NCBI RefSeq assembly: GCF_905171765.1
Contig: NC_053390.1
Location: forward strand, 214,205,208 to 214,269,207
From: Bufo bufo
Lineage: Eukaryota > Chordata > Amphibia > Anura > Bufonidae
Direction: 5' to 3'
Length of the DNA: 64,000 bases
Shown here: positions 33,663 to 45,943 of the stretch, piece after piece
Position numbering within the stretch: the first letter of the stretch is position 1
How the letters are laid out: each line of letters starts with the position of its first letter
Notes under the pieces: model-generated
Databases searched by the model: none
What the model was told of the DNA's origin: nothing
What the model saw: the letters and a program-made list of their open reading frames with translations, nothing else
Translations under genes and position numbers: made by a program

Positions 33663-34687
33663 TTAATATCAGTGATGGACTCTACTTGTGGCTAGAATGC
33701 ATTTAAAAATTTACAAAAAAGCCCTTCCCTGTGTGGTTTCTGCATTGATCAGCCACTGCATTATATTATGTATGAAATTCACGGGCTATGCATTACTATT
33801 AGATGGCTGCCATAATTTTGCTACCTCCCTGGATTCTGCAGCATGGGGGGGGGGGGAAGAAGAGGCAAGAGCCTAAATAGTGACCATAAGGGATAAAAGA
33901 TGGCTCAAGCTGAGGATTGGACTCCTTTCACACTGTATTTTACAGTGTCTGTTTGTGGTGTGCGTCAAATACATCAAACGTATTCATAGGTTTACACCCC
34001 TTGCGTGCATTCTTGGCTATGTAGATGATCTTGGGATCAGTTAAGGTGAGAAGTCATAGCTAGGTTGCTTTATATAGCTTGGAAAGTAATTGTCCAGCCC
34101 TAGTTAGATGTTAAACCTCCATCCATGGGGGAATTTATTAGAAAACTACTGAACTGGAGTTTATTTGAAATGAAATTCCAACTTTAAATTTGGGACATTG
34201 TGGTCCAAATGGCTGGATACCCCAGGCATAACCCCTCTACCTCTCACTCGCACTACTGTTAGCATGAGTAATGGCAGCACTCTAATATATGGTTACGCTA
34301 GCTTGTGTTCGAGAACTCCGACATGACCTTTCCTATTGCTTCCCTATTACAAGTCCCTCTGCACACTGGGACTTGTCTGTCAGTCGATATTAATATCATA
34401 CTTGTTCCTGGGGTGGGGTGGAGCCGAGGATGTGTTTGTTTTGTATATTTTACTATTGCCTAAACTGCAATAAAAATGACTTGATTCAGGAGTATCCATA
34501 GGTCCCTGTTCAGTCCAAAACAGTGTCCTTCGGGCCTCTTTCACATTGGTATACGCAGGTATACCTATTTTTCTGCTGACGTGTTCTTCGCTATTCTAGA
34601 CAGTATTCTTCTGAATATGGTAGCCTATGGACGAAAGCCTCCAGACCTACACCTCGGACGGACATTGCAAAACGCAGCGTGAGAGTA
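33663..34687. other. Intron 3 stretch with no identified feature
   Basis: A TTTCACATTGGTATACGCAG block near 34550 hints at a MITE end. No partner is seen. A G-run occurs at 33846-33854. Confidence 0.4.
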
Positions 34688-36255
34688 TACAGTCGGGTCC
34701 ATAAATAATGGGACATCAGCACAATTCTAACATTTTTGGCTCTATACACCACCACAATGGATTTGAAATGGAACGAACAAGATGTGCTTTAACTGCAGAC
34801 TGTCAGCTTTAATTTGAGGGTATTTACATCCAAATCAGGTGAACGGTGTAGGAATTACAATTGCATATGTGCCTCCCACTTGTTACGGGGCCAAAAGTAA
34901 TGACAATTGGCTTCTCAGCTGTTCCATGGCCAGGTGTGTGTTATTCCCTCAGTATCCCAATTACAATGAGCAGATAAAAGGTCCAGAGTTAATTTCAAGT
35001 GTGCTATTTGTATTTGGAATCTGTTGCTGTCAACTCTCAAGATGAGATCCAAAGAGCTGTCACTATCAGTGAAGCAAGCCATCATTAGGCTGAAAAAACA
35101 AAACAAACCCATCAGAGAGATGGCAAAAACATTAGACGTGGCCAAAACTGTTTGGAACATTCTTAAAAAGAAGGAACGCATCGGTGAGCTCAGCAACACC
35201 AAAAGATCCAGAAGACAACGGAAAACAACTGTGGTGGATGACCGAAGAATTCTTTCCCTGGTGAAAAAAACACCCTTCAACAGTTGGCCAGATCAAAGTC
35301 AATAATCAAGAGAAGACTTCACCAGAATGAATACAGAGGGTTCACCACAAGATGTAAACCATTGGTGAGCCTTAAAAACAGGAAGACCAGATTAGAGTTT
35401 GCCAAACGACATCTAAAAAAGCCTTCACAGTTCTGGAACAACATCCTATGGACAGATGAGACCAAGATCAACTTGTACCAGAGTGATGGAAAGAGTAGAG
35501 CATGGAGGAGGAAAGGAACTGCTCATGATCCTAAGCATACCACCTCATCAGTGAAGCATGGTGGTGGTAGTGTCATGGCGTGGGCATGTATGGCTGCCAA
35601 TGGAACTGGTTCTCTTGTATTTAATGGTGATGGGACTGCTGACAAAAGCAGCAGGATGAATTCTGAAGTGTTTCGGGCAATATTATCTGCTCATATTCAG
35701 CCAAATTCTTCAGAAATCATTGAGCGGCACTTCACAGTGCATACTGCAAAAGCAACCAAAGAGTTGAATGTTATGCAATGGCCAAGTCAATCATCTGACC
35801 TGAATCCGATTGAGCATGCATTTCACTTGCTGAAGACAAAACTGAAGGGAAAATGCCCCAAGAACAAGCAGGAACTGAAGACTGTTGCAGTAGAGGCCTG
35901 GCAGACCATCACCAGGGATGAAACCCAGCATCTGGTGATGTCTATGCATTCCAGACTTCAGGCTGTAATTGACTGCAAAGGATTTGCAACCAAGTATTAA
36001 AAAGTGAAAGTTTGATTTATGATTATTATTCTGTCCCATTACTTTTGGTCCCTTAACAAGTGGGAGGCACATATGCAAACTGTTGTAATTCCTACACCGT
36101 TCACCTGATTTGGATGTAAACACCCTCAAATTAAAGCTGACAGTCTGCAGTTAAAGCACATCTTGTTTGTTTCATTTCAAATCCATTGGGGTGGTGTATA
36201 GAGCCAAAAATGTTACAATTGTGTTGATGTCCCAATATATATGGACTTGACTGTA
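34688..36255 (+). mobile_element. Tc1-like transposon (IR/DR type), near full length
   Basis: Ends TACAGTCGGGTCCATAAATA and ATATATGGACTTGACTGTA start inverted repeats of about 220 bp (34688-34905 and 36035-36255), as in Sleeping Beauty-type elements. Length 1,568 bp including TA targets. Same family as 17827-18754. It lies in the sense direction of MLXIP, ending 118 bp before exon 4. Confidence 0.95.
35042..36000 (+). pseudogene. Tc1-like transposase, frameshifted, second catalytic Asp deleted
   Basis: It starts MRSKELSLSVKQAIIRLKKQ with the paired-like DNA-binding region. A 3-bp loss gives AKTVWN, and a larger deletion near 35285 breaks the frame before IIKRRLHQ. WTDETKINLY (first Asp) and SSDLNPIEHAFH (Glu) are present. 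A deletion after RHFTVH removes the segment with the second Asp. It ends GCKGFATKY-like at TAA 35998-36000. The damage is incompatible with activity. Confidence 0.9.
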
Positions 36256-36373
36256 TCTGCTCTCCACGTGATTGAAACCAACTGTGATGTTTAGTCGCCC
36301 CCTTCCTGCCCCTTATTATATATTTGTATGCGATGCACGGTCAGTGTTCTGTAAGTATCCTATCTCTCTATAG

Positions 36374-36463
36374 GCCATTGCAACAGAAGGAAAGTATTGG
36401 AAAAGAAGAATAGAGATAGTGGTAAGAGAATATCACAAGTGGAGGACCTATTTCAAGAAAAGG
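36374..36463 (+). CDS. MLXIP: MLXIP exon 4 (residues 172-201), nuclear-localisation region
   Basis: Acceptor CTATAG and donor AGG|GTAAGA, phase 0 at both ends, 30 codons. It encodes KYWKRRIEIVVREYHKWRTY followed by FKKR. This is the basic Mondo region (MCR5), which in the family is the bipartite-like nuclear localisation signal. The exon lies only 118 bp downstream of the end of a Tc1-like element at 36255, so its acceptor region has little unique sequence upstream. Confidence 0.95.
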
Positions 36464-38098
36464 GTAAGATTTACATTTTTCTTTGAGGGTATTTTTTTTT
36501 CCTAGAAAAAAATACAGAAAAAATTAGAGGCAACGATTGAACAAATTAGAATATTAAAAGATTTGTCTAAAGGCCCCCATACATATTAGTGTATTGTCTG
36601 CCAAACCAACCATACATTTACTGAAATAAAGGGATTGATCAGAAGCCTCCTGAAGTGTGCTGCCATCAATCTTTGACACCTCTACATGCAATCCTGGCTG
36701 GGGGGGGTTCAGGGTTACAGGTGTCTTGAGCTTATACTGCTGACTACCCCCCAGCGAAGTGAGTGCATACAAATTTTACTTTTATTTATTATATAGTTTC
36801 AAAATTTATTACGTCATTATTTATTGATCCCTATGCTTCCTATATTTTTATTATCTTGATTATTTTTGTCACAAGATCACCTATTTATCCCCTACTTGGG
36901 ACCTGGGAGTCCCCCTTTACCTGTTTCCATCCAACTATCTCAAGTACACTTTTGACCTATGTACTGAATATACTACCATGTACATCCGCAACATTCATTA
37001 TCATATCATGCAGGATGTTTTATTTTTTATTTTTTTTCCGTGATTTGTTTAACTTGTCTTTAAGGAGTGGCACCTTCATTTGTGAATGCGCTGCTATTTT
37101 GGGAGTAGTATTCATGTGCACTTTTGCCCCACCTATCTAATAGGCGACCTTGATTTAAGGTGGTACATATAGGGGTGTGCTCCTCCTCCTCCCACCGGTT
37201 GCTGCTGCACATGGAGGTAACTAGGAGCAACACATATGTGCGGGGTCTGCGCTCCTGAACATAAATGCATAACGGCATAGGCAGGTTTAGCGTAGGACCC
37301 GCCTGAACTGAGACCACCTTGTCGCTTGGTAGGTGGGCTTAGATGTGTTTTGATCAAAATGTTGATCAAGTTGCTCCAATTTTATCAATGGAGTGAGGGC
37401 TTAGTCCATATGTTATGCTTGCATCTATTATTATAGTGCATTATTTTCTGTGATTGTATGTACTGAATATACTACACCTAAGGGAGTGGCGCTAATCACC
37501 TCTTATTTCACAGACATTGTCAGAGACTGTCTCGCCATACGGCCGTCTTTGTCGCATCTCCTAATTACATTGTATTCACACGTGACAGATTTGTTGCAGA
37601 CATTTCTGTAACCTTCCTATCCATCTGAATGAGGCTTGCAGAACATTATTCACACACTGCAGACACAAAGCTGTTTAGATAGTTAGAATGGAGTTTTCAG
37701 AAACTTCTGCAATAAATCTGGATATGGTTAATTCCCTGTAAGTGCTAGGAGTAATATGGTAGCGCTTCCCATATAGATTATTTTTCATCCAGAGTTGTTC
37801 CACTTTAATAAATGATTGCCAGCAGTAGGCTTCTCATTTCTCCAAAAGAACAGCTTCTTCCAGTTCGTTCTGGCACTGGCATTGTTCTTTGGCATCAGAG
37901 AAACGCGTTACAAGATAATGATAAATTTGGCTTTGTTTATTACCCCGGCCTGCCCCGAACAGTTACTGTTTTCCCTCACAATGAGATACCTGTTTGGGTG
38001 CCAGGGAAATGTTCACGCCAGGAAAAATGCCAGGAGATTAGGAGTCGGTGACCACATGGAAATTTATTTATTTATTTTTTTCTTCCATTTTTTTACAG
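36464..38098. other. Intron 4, one decayed MITE
   Basis: 36573-36780 begins AGGCCCCCATACATATTAGT, like the right end of the 44168 element. The rest is AT-rich with no identified feature. Confidence 0.45.
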
Positions 38099-38140
38099 TT
38101 ACAAAAGCACAAAGATGAAGATCTCTCCAGCCTGGTTAAG
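38099..38140 (+). CDS. MLXIP: MLXIP exon 5 (residues 202-215), 14-codon microexon-like
   Basis: A 42-base exon, phase 0 at both ends, with acceptor TTTACAG and donor AAG|GTAATT. It encodes LQKHKDEDLSSLVK, continuing the basic region of exon 4. Human MLXIP has nearly the same residues at this point. Its length is a multiple of three, so skipping would preserve the frame. Confidence 0.93.
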
Positions 38141-38458
38141 GTAATTTAACTTTCCCCCTTCAGCGCTGTATCGAAACCAACTGGTTGGAGCAGAATGTGA
38201 TGAGTGACTGTGCCCAGAGCCAGGAACGTATTGCCACATCCAGTACTCAAGACTCCTTGTTAGGACCGACACCAAAATCGTTGCCTTTCAAGTTATGTTG
38301 AGTAGATGGATAGCAGCCATTTTTTTAATTTTTTTTATTTTTGCAGGGGACTGGATAGGAGCCAGGAAGTAAATCATGACTTGTTTCTTATCTTGCTGTC
38401 CTATTAATGGCCATGTACCCATATTTCCAAGTTGTGGAAATTAGGACAGATGAACTGT

Positions 38459-38975
38459 AAAGGCCCCTTTTACATGGTCTGATGGAGCAGACGATTGTAA
38501 GGAAGGAAAGATCCCTTTACACAGGACGACAGAGCAGCAGATTATTGGAAGGAAGCATTCTTTCTCGACAAACTGCTGCTTGCTGGTGGAGGAGAGCACT
38601 GTATTTACATGCAGCAATCTCCTCCACAGTGTGAGGAGGAGCGATCGCTAATGCCGTCACTCGTCCCCATACTGAATCGTTGTTTGCCGGCAGGAGATTG
38701 TATTTACACCGCATGATCTGCTTGTTTACAATTATCTTTAAGATTCTCTGCCCGTGTAAAGGGCCCTTCCTGACAATAGCCTGCTCGTCAGCGAGGAGGT
38801 ATAGAGCTGCATCTACATGCAGCGATCCCCTTCACAGTATAGGAAGGAGCGGTTGCTAGTATCATCGCTGATCCCCCATACAGAATCATTGTTTGCTGGC
38901 AGCAGAGGCTGTTTAGATGGAACTATCTGCTGCAGAAAATGTTGACCGCACCAGCGATCCTTTTACCCAGATACA
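38459..38975. repeat. Interspersed repeat with internal duplication
   Basis: AAAGGCCCCTTTTACATGG opens it, and the block CATGCAGCAATCTCCTCCAC recurs as CATGCAGCGATCCCCTTCAC about 240 bp later. CGTGTAAAGGGCCCTTCC near 38753 looks like an internal end. Similar words are at 28370, 49140 and 55600. Confidence 0.5.
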
Positions 38976-39318
38976 ATATGCAGAAAACGGTGGCATTACT
39001 TTATAAATATATGGCCTTACTCCTTGTAATGGTCCGAGTTAAAGCCTGTGTTATAACCCAGAGCAGCATTCACAATTCTGCTGGGTGTTAGAAGGTATTT
39101 GGACAATTTTGCATACATCAGACTGCTTTGCATTGCCTGGAGACGAGCACAAGCTTTCCTGTGCAGCCTGCAGAATTACATAGGCCACTTCACTATTTTG
39201 GTTGAAATGTGCAGGTTGTAATACGCGCAGGAAATGTGCAACGTAAAGCTTGATAAGAACTCCTGAAGGTTGTGGTAGCAATTTCTTTAAATAGGAAATT
39301 GATATATTTGCATTCTTA

Positions 39319-39793
39319 GGCTACTTTCACACTAGCGTTAAAGTTTTCCGGTATTGAGTTCCGTCATAGGGGCTCAATACTGGAAAAAAACGCATCAGTT
39401 TTATCCTAATGCATTCTGAATGGAAAGCAATCCGTTCAGTATGCATCAGGATGTCTTCCGTTCCGTCCCTTTTACGGTATTTGCCGGATCCGGCATTAAT
39501 TTCCATTGAAATGTATTAATGCCGGATCCGGTACCAAGTGTTCCGGAAATTGCCGCATTGACGGATCCGGTTTTCTGGTCTGCGCAGACCTTTAAAAATG
39601 TGAAAAATAAAATACCCGATCCGTTTTTCCGAATGACACTGGAGAGACTGATTCGGTATTTCAATGCATTTGTCAGACGGATCCGAATCCGGAAACAAAT
39701 GAAACCATTTGCATACCGATTTCCGGATCCGGCTGACAGCTCTGGCAACGGCACTCCCTGACTGATTCTTCTAACGCAATTGTGAAAGTACCC
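39319..39793. mobile_element. PIF/Harbinger-like MITE, first of a chain
   Basis: Termini GGCTACTTTCACACTAGCGT and CAATTGTGAAAGTACCC, flanked by TTA (39316-39318 and 39794-39796). The right TTA is part of the TTAA that flanks the next element. Confidence 0.85.
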
Positions 39794-39797
39794 TTAA

Positions 39798-40522
39798 CCC
39801 TTTCATGACCGGGCCCAAAAAGGGCAGCTTTTTGTGATTTTATGCACCTGGTGGTTTAGCGACGTATTTTTTTTTTATTTGTTTGACTACAAAAAAAAAT
39901 TGAGATTCTTTTAATTTTTTGGGGATTTTTTTTGTATTTTTTTTTTTGTTTTTTTTTTGTTTAATTTGGAGGAAAACTGCTAATAATTATTATAAAGTAT
40001 ATATTTTTTAATTATAGCTTTTTATTTCTTAAATATTAAAACTGACACAAACATTAATTATTGCAATGGGTTACCTATTTTGTGATGATCGTTTTCATAT
40101 ATAACATGTATAGGTTTGAGAGAACGGGGCGATTATGGTGACTGTTTCTTTTTTCTTTTTTCACTTATTTTAATTTTTTTTTTGCCACATAATCTGTCCC
40201 CCAGGAGGTCATGTGACCGCCGGGACTAACAGAGGAGGCGGCTCCGCTTCCTGCTTCCTCCCCCTTGCGCTCGTTCAGCGCTGTCCTCCTGCCGGCACAG
40301 GAGAAGACAGAAGCAGTAATAAACCGCTCTGGTCTTCTCCTCAGGGTCCCTGCTGCATCTGTCAGCCGGGACCCGGAACTGCTCCTGCTAGATTGCAGGA
40401 GCTTTAATCCCAGTGCTGATCAGCGCTGGGATTAAAACGCTGCCAGCACATGTATATACGTGCTAGCTGCACGGGGCATGTGCAAATAGCACGTATATAG
40501 CCCTATGGCAGTTGGGAAGGGG
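39798..40522. mobile_element. TTAA|CCC element, second of a chain
   Basis: Starts CCCTTTCATGACCGGGC and ends AGTTGGGAAGGGG, with TTAA at 39794-39797 and 40523-40526. The CCC start next to TTAA is piggyBac-like. It has no transposase; the hairpin TAATCCCAGTGCTGATCAGC and its complement lies near 40408. Confidence 0.75.
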
Positions 40523-40526
40523 TTAA

Positions 40527-40959
40527 AGAGGACCTGTCATCACTCCTGACCTGCCTATTTTAATAGCTTCATGCATTCCCCACATACTAACAATTCTGGA
40601 GCCTCTATTCTTATGTCTGTATGTTGTCATTCCTTTATTATTTCTACTAGAAGTTATGAATGAATTGCTAGCAGTCTACAGTAAGGGTTCAGAGGGTGGT
40701 AACCGGTTGGGGGTGGGGGTGGGGGGGGGGGGGGGGTTCCCTGCACAGTCTGAAAATGGCCCCCCCCCCCCCCCCAACTGGTTACCTCCCCTCTGTGCCC
40801 TTACTGCAGACTGCTAGAAATTCATTCATAACTTCTAGTAGAAATAATAAAGAAATGACACAACATACAGCCATAAGAATAGATGCTCCAGAATTGTTAG
40901 GACATGGGGAATACATGAAGCTATTAAACAGACATGTCAGGAGTGGCGACATGTCCTCT
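40527..40959. mobile_element. TTAA-flanked foldback MITE, third of a chain
   Basis: Termini AGAGGACCTGTCATC and GACATGTCCTCT, with TTAA at 40523-40526 (shared) and 40960-40963. The centre is a G-run/C-run palindrome at about 40699-40795. Confidence 0.85.
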
Positions 40960-40992
40960 TTAAAGTAGTTCCAACATGAAGCATTGCTTTAA

Positions 40993-41518
40993 AGGGAACC
41001 TGTCACTTCCAAAAACCATCCCAAGCCGCCAGCAGTACCTGAGAGTAGCCATCAGCGTGTTTCCGACTATCTTTTTTTTCCCCTGAAGGCAGATGAAGCA
41101 AAAGTTCAAAAACTTACTTTTATCCCCTGCCCGCGTGATTTTCTGGACATGCTTGAAGTCAGGGGGGCAGCGGCCTCCTTGCTTCAAGTCCAGGTAACCG
41201 CGCCCGCTTCCCTGCCCCTTCGCTGTGACTGACAGCGCTTATGCCCGACAGCTGGCTGCCTTTGCCGAACAGCCGGCTGTCAGTCACAGCGAAGGGGCAG
41301 GGAAGGGGGCGCGGTTACCTGGACTTGAAGAAAGGAGGCCGCTGCCCCCCTGACTTCAAGCGTGTCCAGAAAATCATGCGGACAGGGGATAAAATAACGT
41401 TTTCGGAGCTTTTGCTTCATCTGCCTTCAGGAAGAAAATGATAGTCGGAAACACGCTGCTGGCTACTCTCGGGTACTGCTGGCGGCTTGGGATGGTTTTT
41501 GGAAGTGACAGGTTCCCT
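40993..41518. mobile_element. TTAA-flanked foldback MITE, fourth of a chain
   Basis: Termini AGGGAACCTGTCACTTCC and GGAAGTGACAGGTTCCCT, with TTAA at 40989-40992 and 41519-41522. Arms exceed 200 bp and are highly complementary, including AACCGCGCCC and its complement. Confidence 0.9.
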
Positions 41519-41522
41519 TTAA

Positions 41523-43164
41523 TGCCGACGGCTGATCACTGGGCTGCTTGACTGTTACAGTACATTAACATAGGGCATGAAGGCTGCTTATTAGCCAGCA
41601 ATGTGAGGGAGATTTAAAAAAATCTCATCCACACGTAGCTATAAAATCTGAAGCTTTAAATTGACCTGGGATGCACAAATGAAATCCAGAAAAAAAGGCT
41701 TTTATTTGGGCAGGGTTGTAGAGGGAGAGCAAAAGGTACATGGTGATTAGACATGTTGACTAATAGGACATTATAAAACAGTTTTTTTTTTTTCAAGTGG
41801 TGTTAAGACTATCTTATTTGTTTTGTTTTTATTTATTTTTTGTTCTCTTGGCATTTTTTTTAAATTGCAGCATGCTTTTGCTCCAAGGATGGTTCCCCCC
41901 CCCCCCCCCCCCTCCCCGCCAGATGTTTTTCCCATAGACTTCTGTATAGGATAAAAAGTCTGGGGCTAAAAAAGGTTGTGTGAATAAAAAAAACTCAAAA
42001 ACTAAAAAATGCTTCTAAAAAACCCCCCACCAGAATATCATGGCTTTTTCATACAAGCCAGAAGAATGTCGCATTTTATGGTCTATGATATGCCCTGCAC
42101 CTAATTTATGATAAGGCACACGTTTAAAGTGAAATCTACACCAGCTCGGAGCTGGCATAGATTTCGCTCATCTTCCTACACTGAGACTGGCATAAGAAAA
42201 GATAAATATGCTGGACCCACACTCTCTATGCCCACACTCTCTATGCCATAGTGTGGCCTCAGCCTACGAAGAGGTGATTGGCCTGGGGATCGCTATAATG
42301 GTGCCCACACACATCAGAGCCTTTTTAGAGAGAGATATGGCGCCAGCTCCCCCATGGCAGATGTCTGGGGAAAGAGGGGTTGGCAAGTTGGATGCCCGTT
42401 CCTTTATCACAGGAGACTTGTTCCCCTCATGCTCAGCCGAACAATGTGTCCAGGTGTATGGGAAATACCTATTGAAGGTGTATGGCCATCTTTGTGAGAT
42501 GTAAGATTGGATGAGGATTTGGGCACTGATTCCACACCTAAATTCACGTGAAATGTTCCGACATTTTGAATCCAGTGAATGGGGCATTTCATAGCCCATT
42601 CCCATGCCGCAAAAAATATCCCGATGGACTATGCAGCATGTTCTCTGTTCTGCCATAGATTTGTCCAATTTGAATGACAATTGAGCTAATTATCCTGTAT
42701 ATCTGCTGCAGAATCGATGTGCCGGCTCTAGATTTCTGCTGCGAATCCTGTTAATATATCCCTATTACTGCCAATGAATACGGCTAGAGAACTACAGAGG
42801 TGCTGTCCAGTGCACCCACAGGCGGGATTCTGGAGCGCGAGACGTGCTTTTATTTTGGGCCACATTTAGACATGGCGGATTTGTGCTGGATTCCTAGTGC
42901 GAATGGCTAAACCAAAATCTGTATCAAAGTGCAATATACAGTACTAGTAATCGCAGTTTTACAAAATATCATTCAAAGGTCGTGAGCAAGTGGTGCAAGG
43001 ATTTTTGTATACCAGATTTTCTGTTGAATTGTGCCATGCTATGGATCTGGTGAATTCTGGCAGATCCACAGTAAAACCTCTGCAGGATCCGTATGTGACA
43101 GGAGGCAGACTATGAGTAGCAAAGACGGGCGAGAACTGGTAAAGGATTTCTGTTTTTCTTGCAG
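41523..43164. other. Intron 5 remainder, little identified
   Basis: A poly-C tract at 41896-41914 and a GTGTCCAGGTGTATGGGAAATAC block near 42450 (a MITE end without a partner) are the only notable items. Confidence 0.4.
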
Positions 43165-43321
43165 GACGATGACATTCTTTGGCATACCAGCGTGGATGGC
43201 AGAGAAACGCCAGTCCCGATGGAAGAAGAGCCTCTTCTGGACATGGAGATGCTTATGGCAGAATTCAGTGACACTTTATTTTCTACTATTTATTCACATC
43301 AGCACAATCCAAAAGAGAATG
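43165..43321 (+). CDS. MLXIP: MLXIP exon 6 (residues 216-267)
   Basis: Acceptor CTTGCAG and donor G|GTAAGT; starts in phase 0 and ends after one base of a codon. It encodes 52 codons including TPVPMEEEPLLD and the acidic/hydrophobic MAEFSDTLFST. The latter is the Mondo region 6 segment in the glucose-response activation element and resembles a nine-residue transactivation motif. Intron 6 after it is only 170 bp, the shortest in the window. Confidence 0.95.
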
Positions 43322-43491
43322 GTAAGTGTCCTCCATCTGCCTTACTACACTACCGGACCACTGTACTACTTACTAATGACTTGTGCAGAGATTTCAAGTG
43401 TACGCCCTATACTTCGCTTCCCTTTAGAATAATTAATACGCTGTCCCTTTAAACAGGAGAACGTCTGCTAATCCTTTCCCCTTCATTACAG

Positions 43492-43581
43492 CACATTCAG
43501 GGAATGCAGACATGATCCAACCAGAGCTTTTTCCACTGCAGCCCAACTTGGACTTGATGGATACATTTGAATCCTTTCCAG
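43492..43581 (+). CDS. MLXIP: MLXIP exon 7 (residues 268-297)
   Basis: Acceptor ATTACAG and donor G|GTTAGT (a weaker GTTAGT donor). It completes the split Ala codon and encodes 29 codons including GNADMIQPELFPLQPNLDL, the conserved segment that closes the glucose-sensing module in Mondo proteins. It ends after one base of the next codon. Confidence 0.95.
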
Positions 43582-44167
43582 GTTAGTGGATGTTCTACTA
43601 TGAAGAACAATGTCCTATTGCTTTGGCCAATTATGGGAAGGGTACGCGGATGATGACCATTAGGAACCGAATAAATCGCTTTGGACAAACGGTGTTATCG
43701 GTGTACGTGAATAGATGTGGTAGATCCGCCTGCGTGCACTCGCTTACATTTACTTGTGATCATTTAACACTCCCTGGCGTCATGGCATAGGAATAGCTCG
43801 AGGCTTTGGATCCCCCTTTGTGTTGGCTTGAAAAATAAGTACTTTGCCAAAAAACTGCGAGGTCAGTTGTCCATTAATAATATTGGACGTAGACATGGAC
43901 ATTGTTCCTTTATGGTTCTGTGACCCTCTAAGCATTCAGAGCGGGCATATAGACTGTATATATGCAGAGACGGCTGAACATATTCTTCACAAGGTTTTTA
44001 TGTAAATCCGTTAGCGCTTGCAATTCGTGTTTTTTTTTAATTTTTTTGTGGGCATTGCGATTATAGAATGCTGGGAAGCAATGATTTAAAAACTCTACTG
44101 TATTAATTCCATATAAAATGTATTGTTGGCACATAGCTTGCCACTAAAGCAGTGCCCTTGAGTATCT
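43582..44167. other. Intron 7 start, nothing identified
   Basis: Unique-looking sequence without repeat termini. Confidence 0.4.
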
Positions 44168-44406
44168 AAAGGTGACCATACACAATCAACAGCTGTCGGC
44201 CAAGCAATCTCTCCGGACTCCATCATGCACGTACACACCCGGCTTGGCCGAACATGTGTGTGTATTCAATGGGGAGATAAGCTGCCTCCAGGAGACAATA
44301 CTCATTTCACCAGAACCTTCTCGCCTCCCCCACATTAGGACGGTCAGTTGGACCTGCCATTCTGGGCCGGTTCACTGCACAATACACTAATGTGTATGGA
44401 GGCCTT
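44168..44406. mobile_element. AAGGTGACCATACACAAT MITE
   Basis: The left AAGGTGACCATACACAAT and the complement of the right end CTAATGTGTATGGAGGCCTT agree over most of 18 bp. Confidence 0.55.
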
Positions 44407-44444
44407 AGATCCAGCCATTAAGCAGTAGAGCCCTCAAACTCATT

Positions 44445-45140
44445 GAGGGACATTTTATCAATAATGGTGTCATTTGCGCCCAAAAAAATACTAACATTAC
44501 AAATGTGACTTTTTTTTATATATATATAAACTTCATTATCAGCTTATTTCTCTCGATTTTGAAACATTGTAATGCCAATAGCACTAAAATGTGACCTTTT
44601 TAAACTGAAATGCGCAATTTCAGCCAACCCTTGAGACCCATATTTGCGACATTTCCTATGGTAAATTGCGACTTTTGTTTCAGATGCGGGCCATTTATTT
44701 ATTTTTTTTAAATGTCCATTTCCTGACAACCTCCTGTCAGCTCAGCTCATTTCTATTAGATAAAAATAAATGCGCCCTGCTTTAATGCTTACCCATCACT
44801 TGCTCCCACGACAAGCTGCCTTTTCTTAAATGCAACTTTTTGACAAAAAGTTGCATCTTTCTGCCATAAATTCCATTTTTTACACAAAACACCACCACAT
44901 AAGCTGGCTTAATTGTCCACAACAATTTGAGCCATTTCTGCCCGTAAGGCGTAATATGCGCAATTTGATAGCCCCGCCCACTTTTAAATCTATAACTCAT
45001 TTCTGATGTGATGCATTCTTTATGGTGAAGATTCTGGAGAAAACAGTTGATAAATTTGGCGCAAATTAAAACTCCATTCTTTTTTTTTTGCACATTTTAC
45101 ACCATAATTCTGGTGCAACATGCCTAGTAAATGTCCCCCA
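44445..45140. mobile_element. GGGACATTTA-ended interspersed repeat
   Basis: GAGGGACATTTTATCAATAA on the left and GCCTAGTAAATGTCCCCC on the right are partial complements. The interior is AT-rich with repeated GCGCAAATT-like words. Related fragments are near 9445 and 23485. Confidence 0.45.
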
Positions 45141-45579
45141 GTGTGTTCTAAACCCCCCGGTGCAGAACATTTCTTTCTTTGAGTTCATTCTGTTTCTTTC
45201 GAATAGAAAGGGTGAACAGACCAGAACCGTGAGGAGGAGTTTTGCAAAGCCACCTATTAGTCAGAGAAGCGTTCTGGATTTTCCAGTACCATAATCATTA
45301 TGATAATTAGCTGCACCATTTATAGTTACTTTCTGTTTATAACCTCCTAGGCTAAACAGGGTGTAATGCATCATGTGAGCACAATACTGTTTGTTCATTG
45401 TTTGGCCGTTTTAATGCTGATTTATCTTCATGTCTTCGATAGCTAAGAGTTTAATTGGTTGAAACGTGATGTCTGTCAGAAATATTTCTAACAATTTATT
45501 ATTTTTTAATTTTTTTTTGTGTGCAGTTTACCAGATTGTCCTATTTTATTATTTTTTTTTAATTGCATTATTCCTATTA

Positions 45580-45915
45580 GGTCCCATGCACACAACTACC
45601 GGTGTATTTTTGGTCCACATCCTATCTGTGTTTTTTGTGGATCGGATGCCAATTGCCAACCCATTAATTTCTATGGGGCCCCTGAAGATGCGGACAGCGC
45701 ATAGTGTGCCGTCCGCATCAGTGTGTCGGTTCCATGGCTCAGAGTAAAATAGAATGTGTCGCATTCTTGTCCGTATTACAGACAAGAATAGGCATTTATG
45801 CAAAAGTGGCGGACCTGCTGAATGGGAACGTACGGGGCACACACGGCCAGTATCCATGTTTTGCAGATCTGCGATTCGTGGGCCACAAAACGGATATGGT
45901 CATGTGCATGAGGCC
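45580..45915. mobile_element. PIF/Harbinger-like MITE, TTA target
   Basis: Termini GGTCCCATGCACACAACTAC and GTCATGTGCATGAGGCC, flanked by TTA (45577-45579 and 45916-45918). Confidence 0.82.
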
Positions 45916-45943
45916 TTAAACGTACAATGTGTATCATCAAGCA

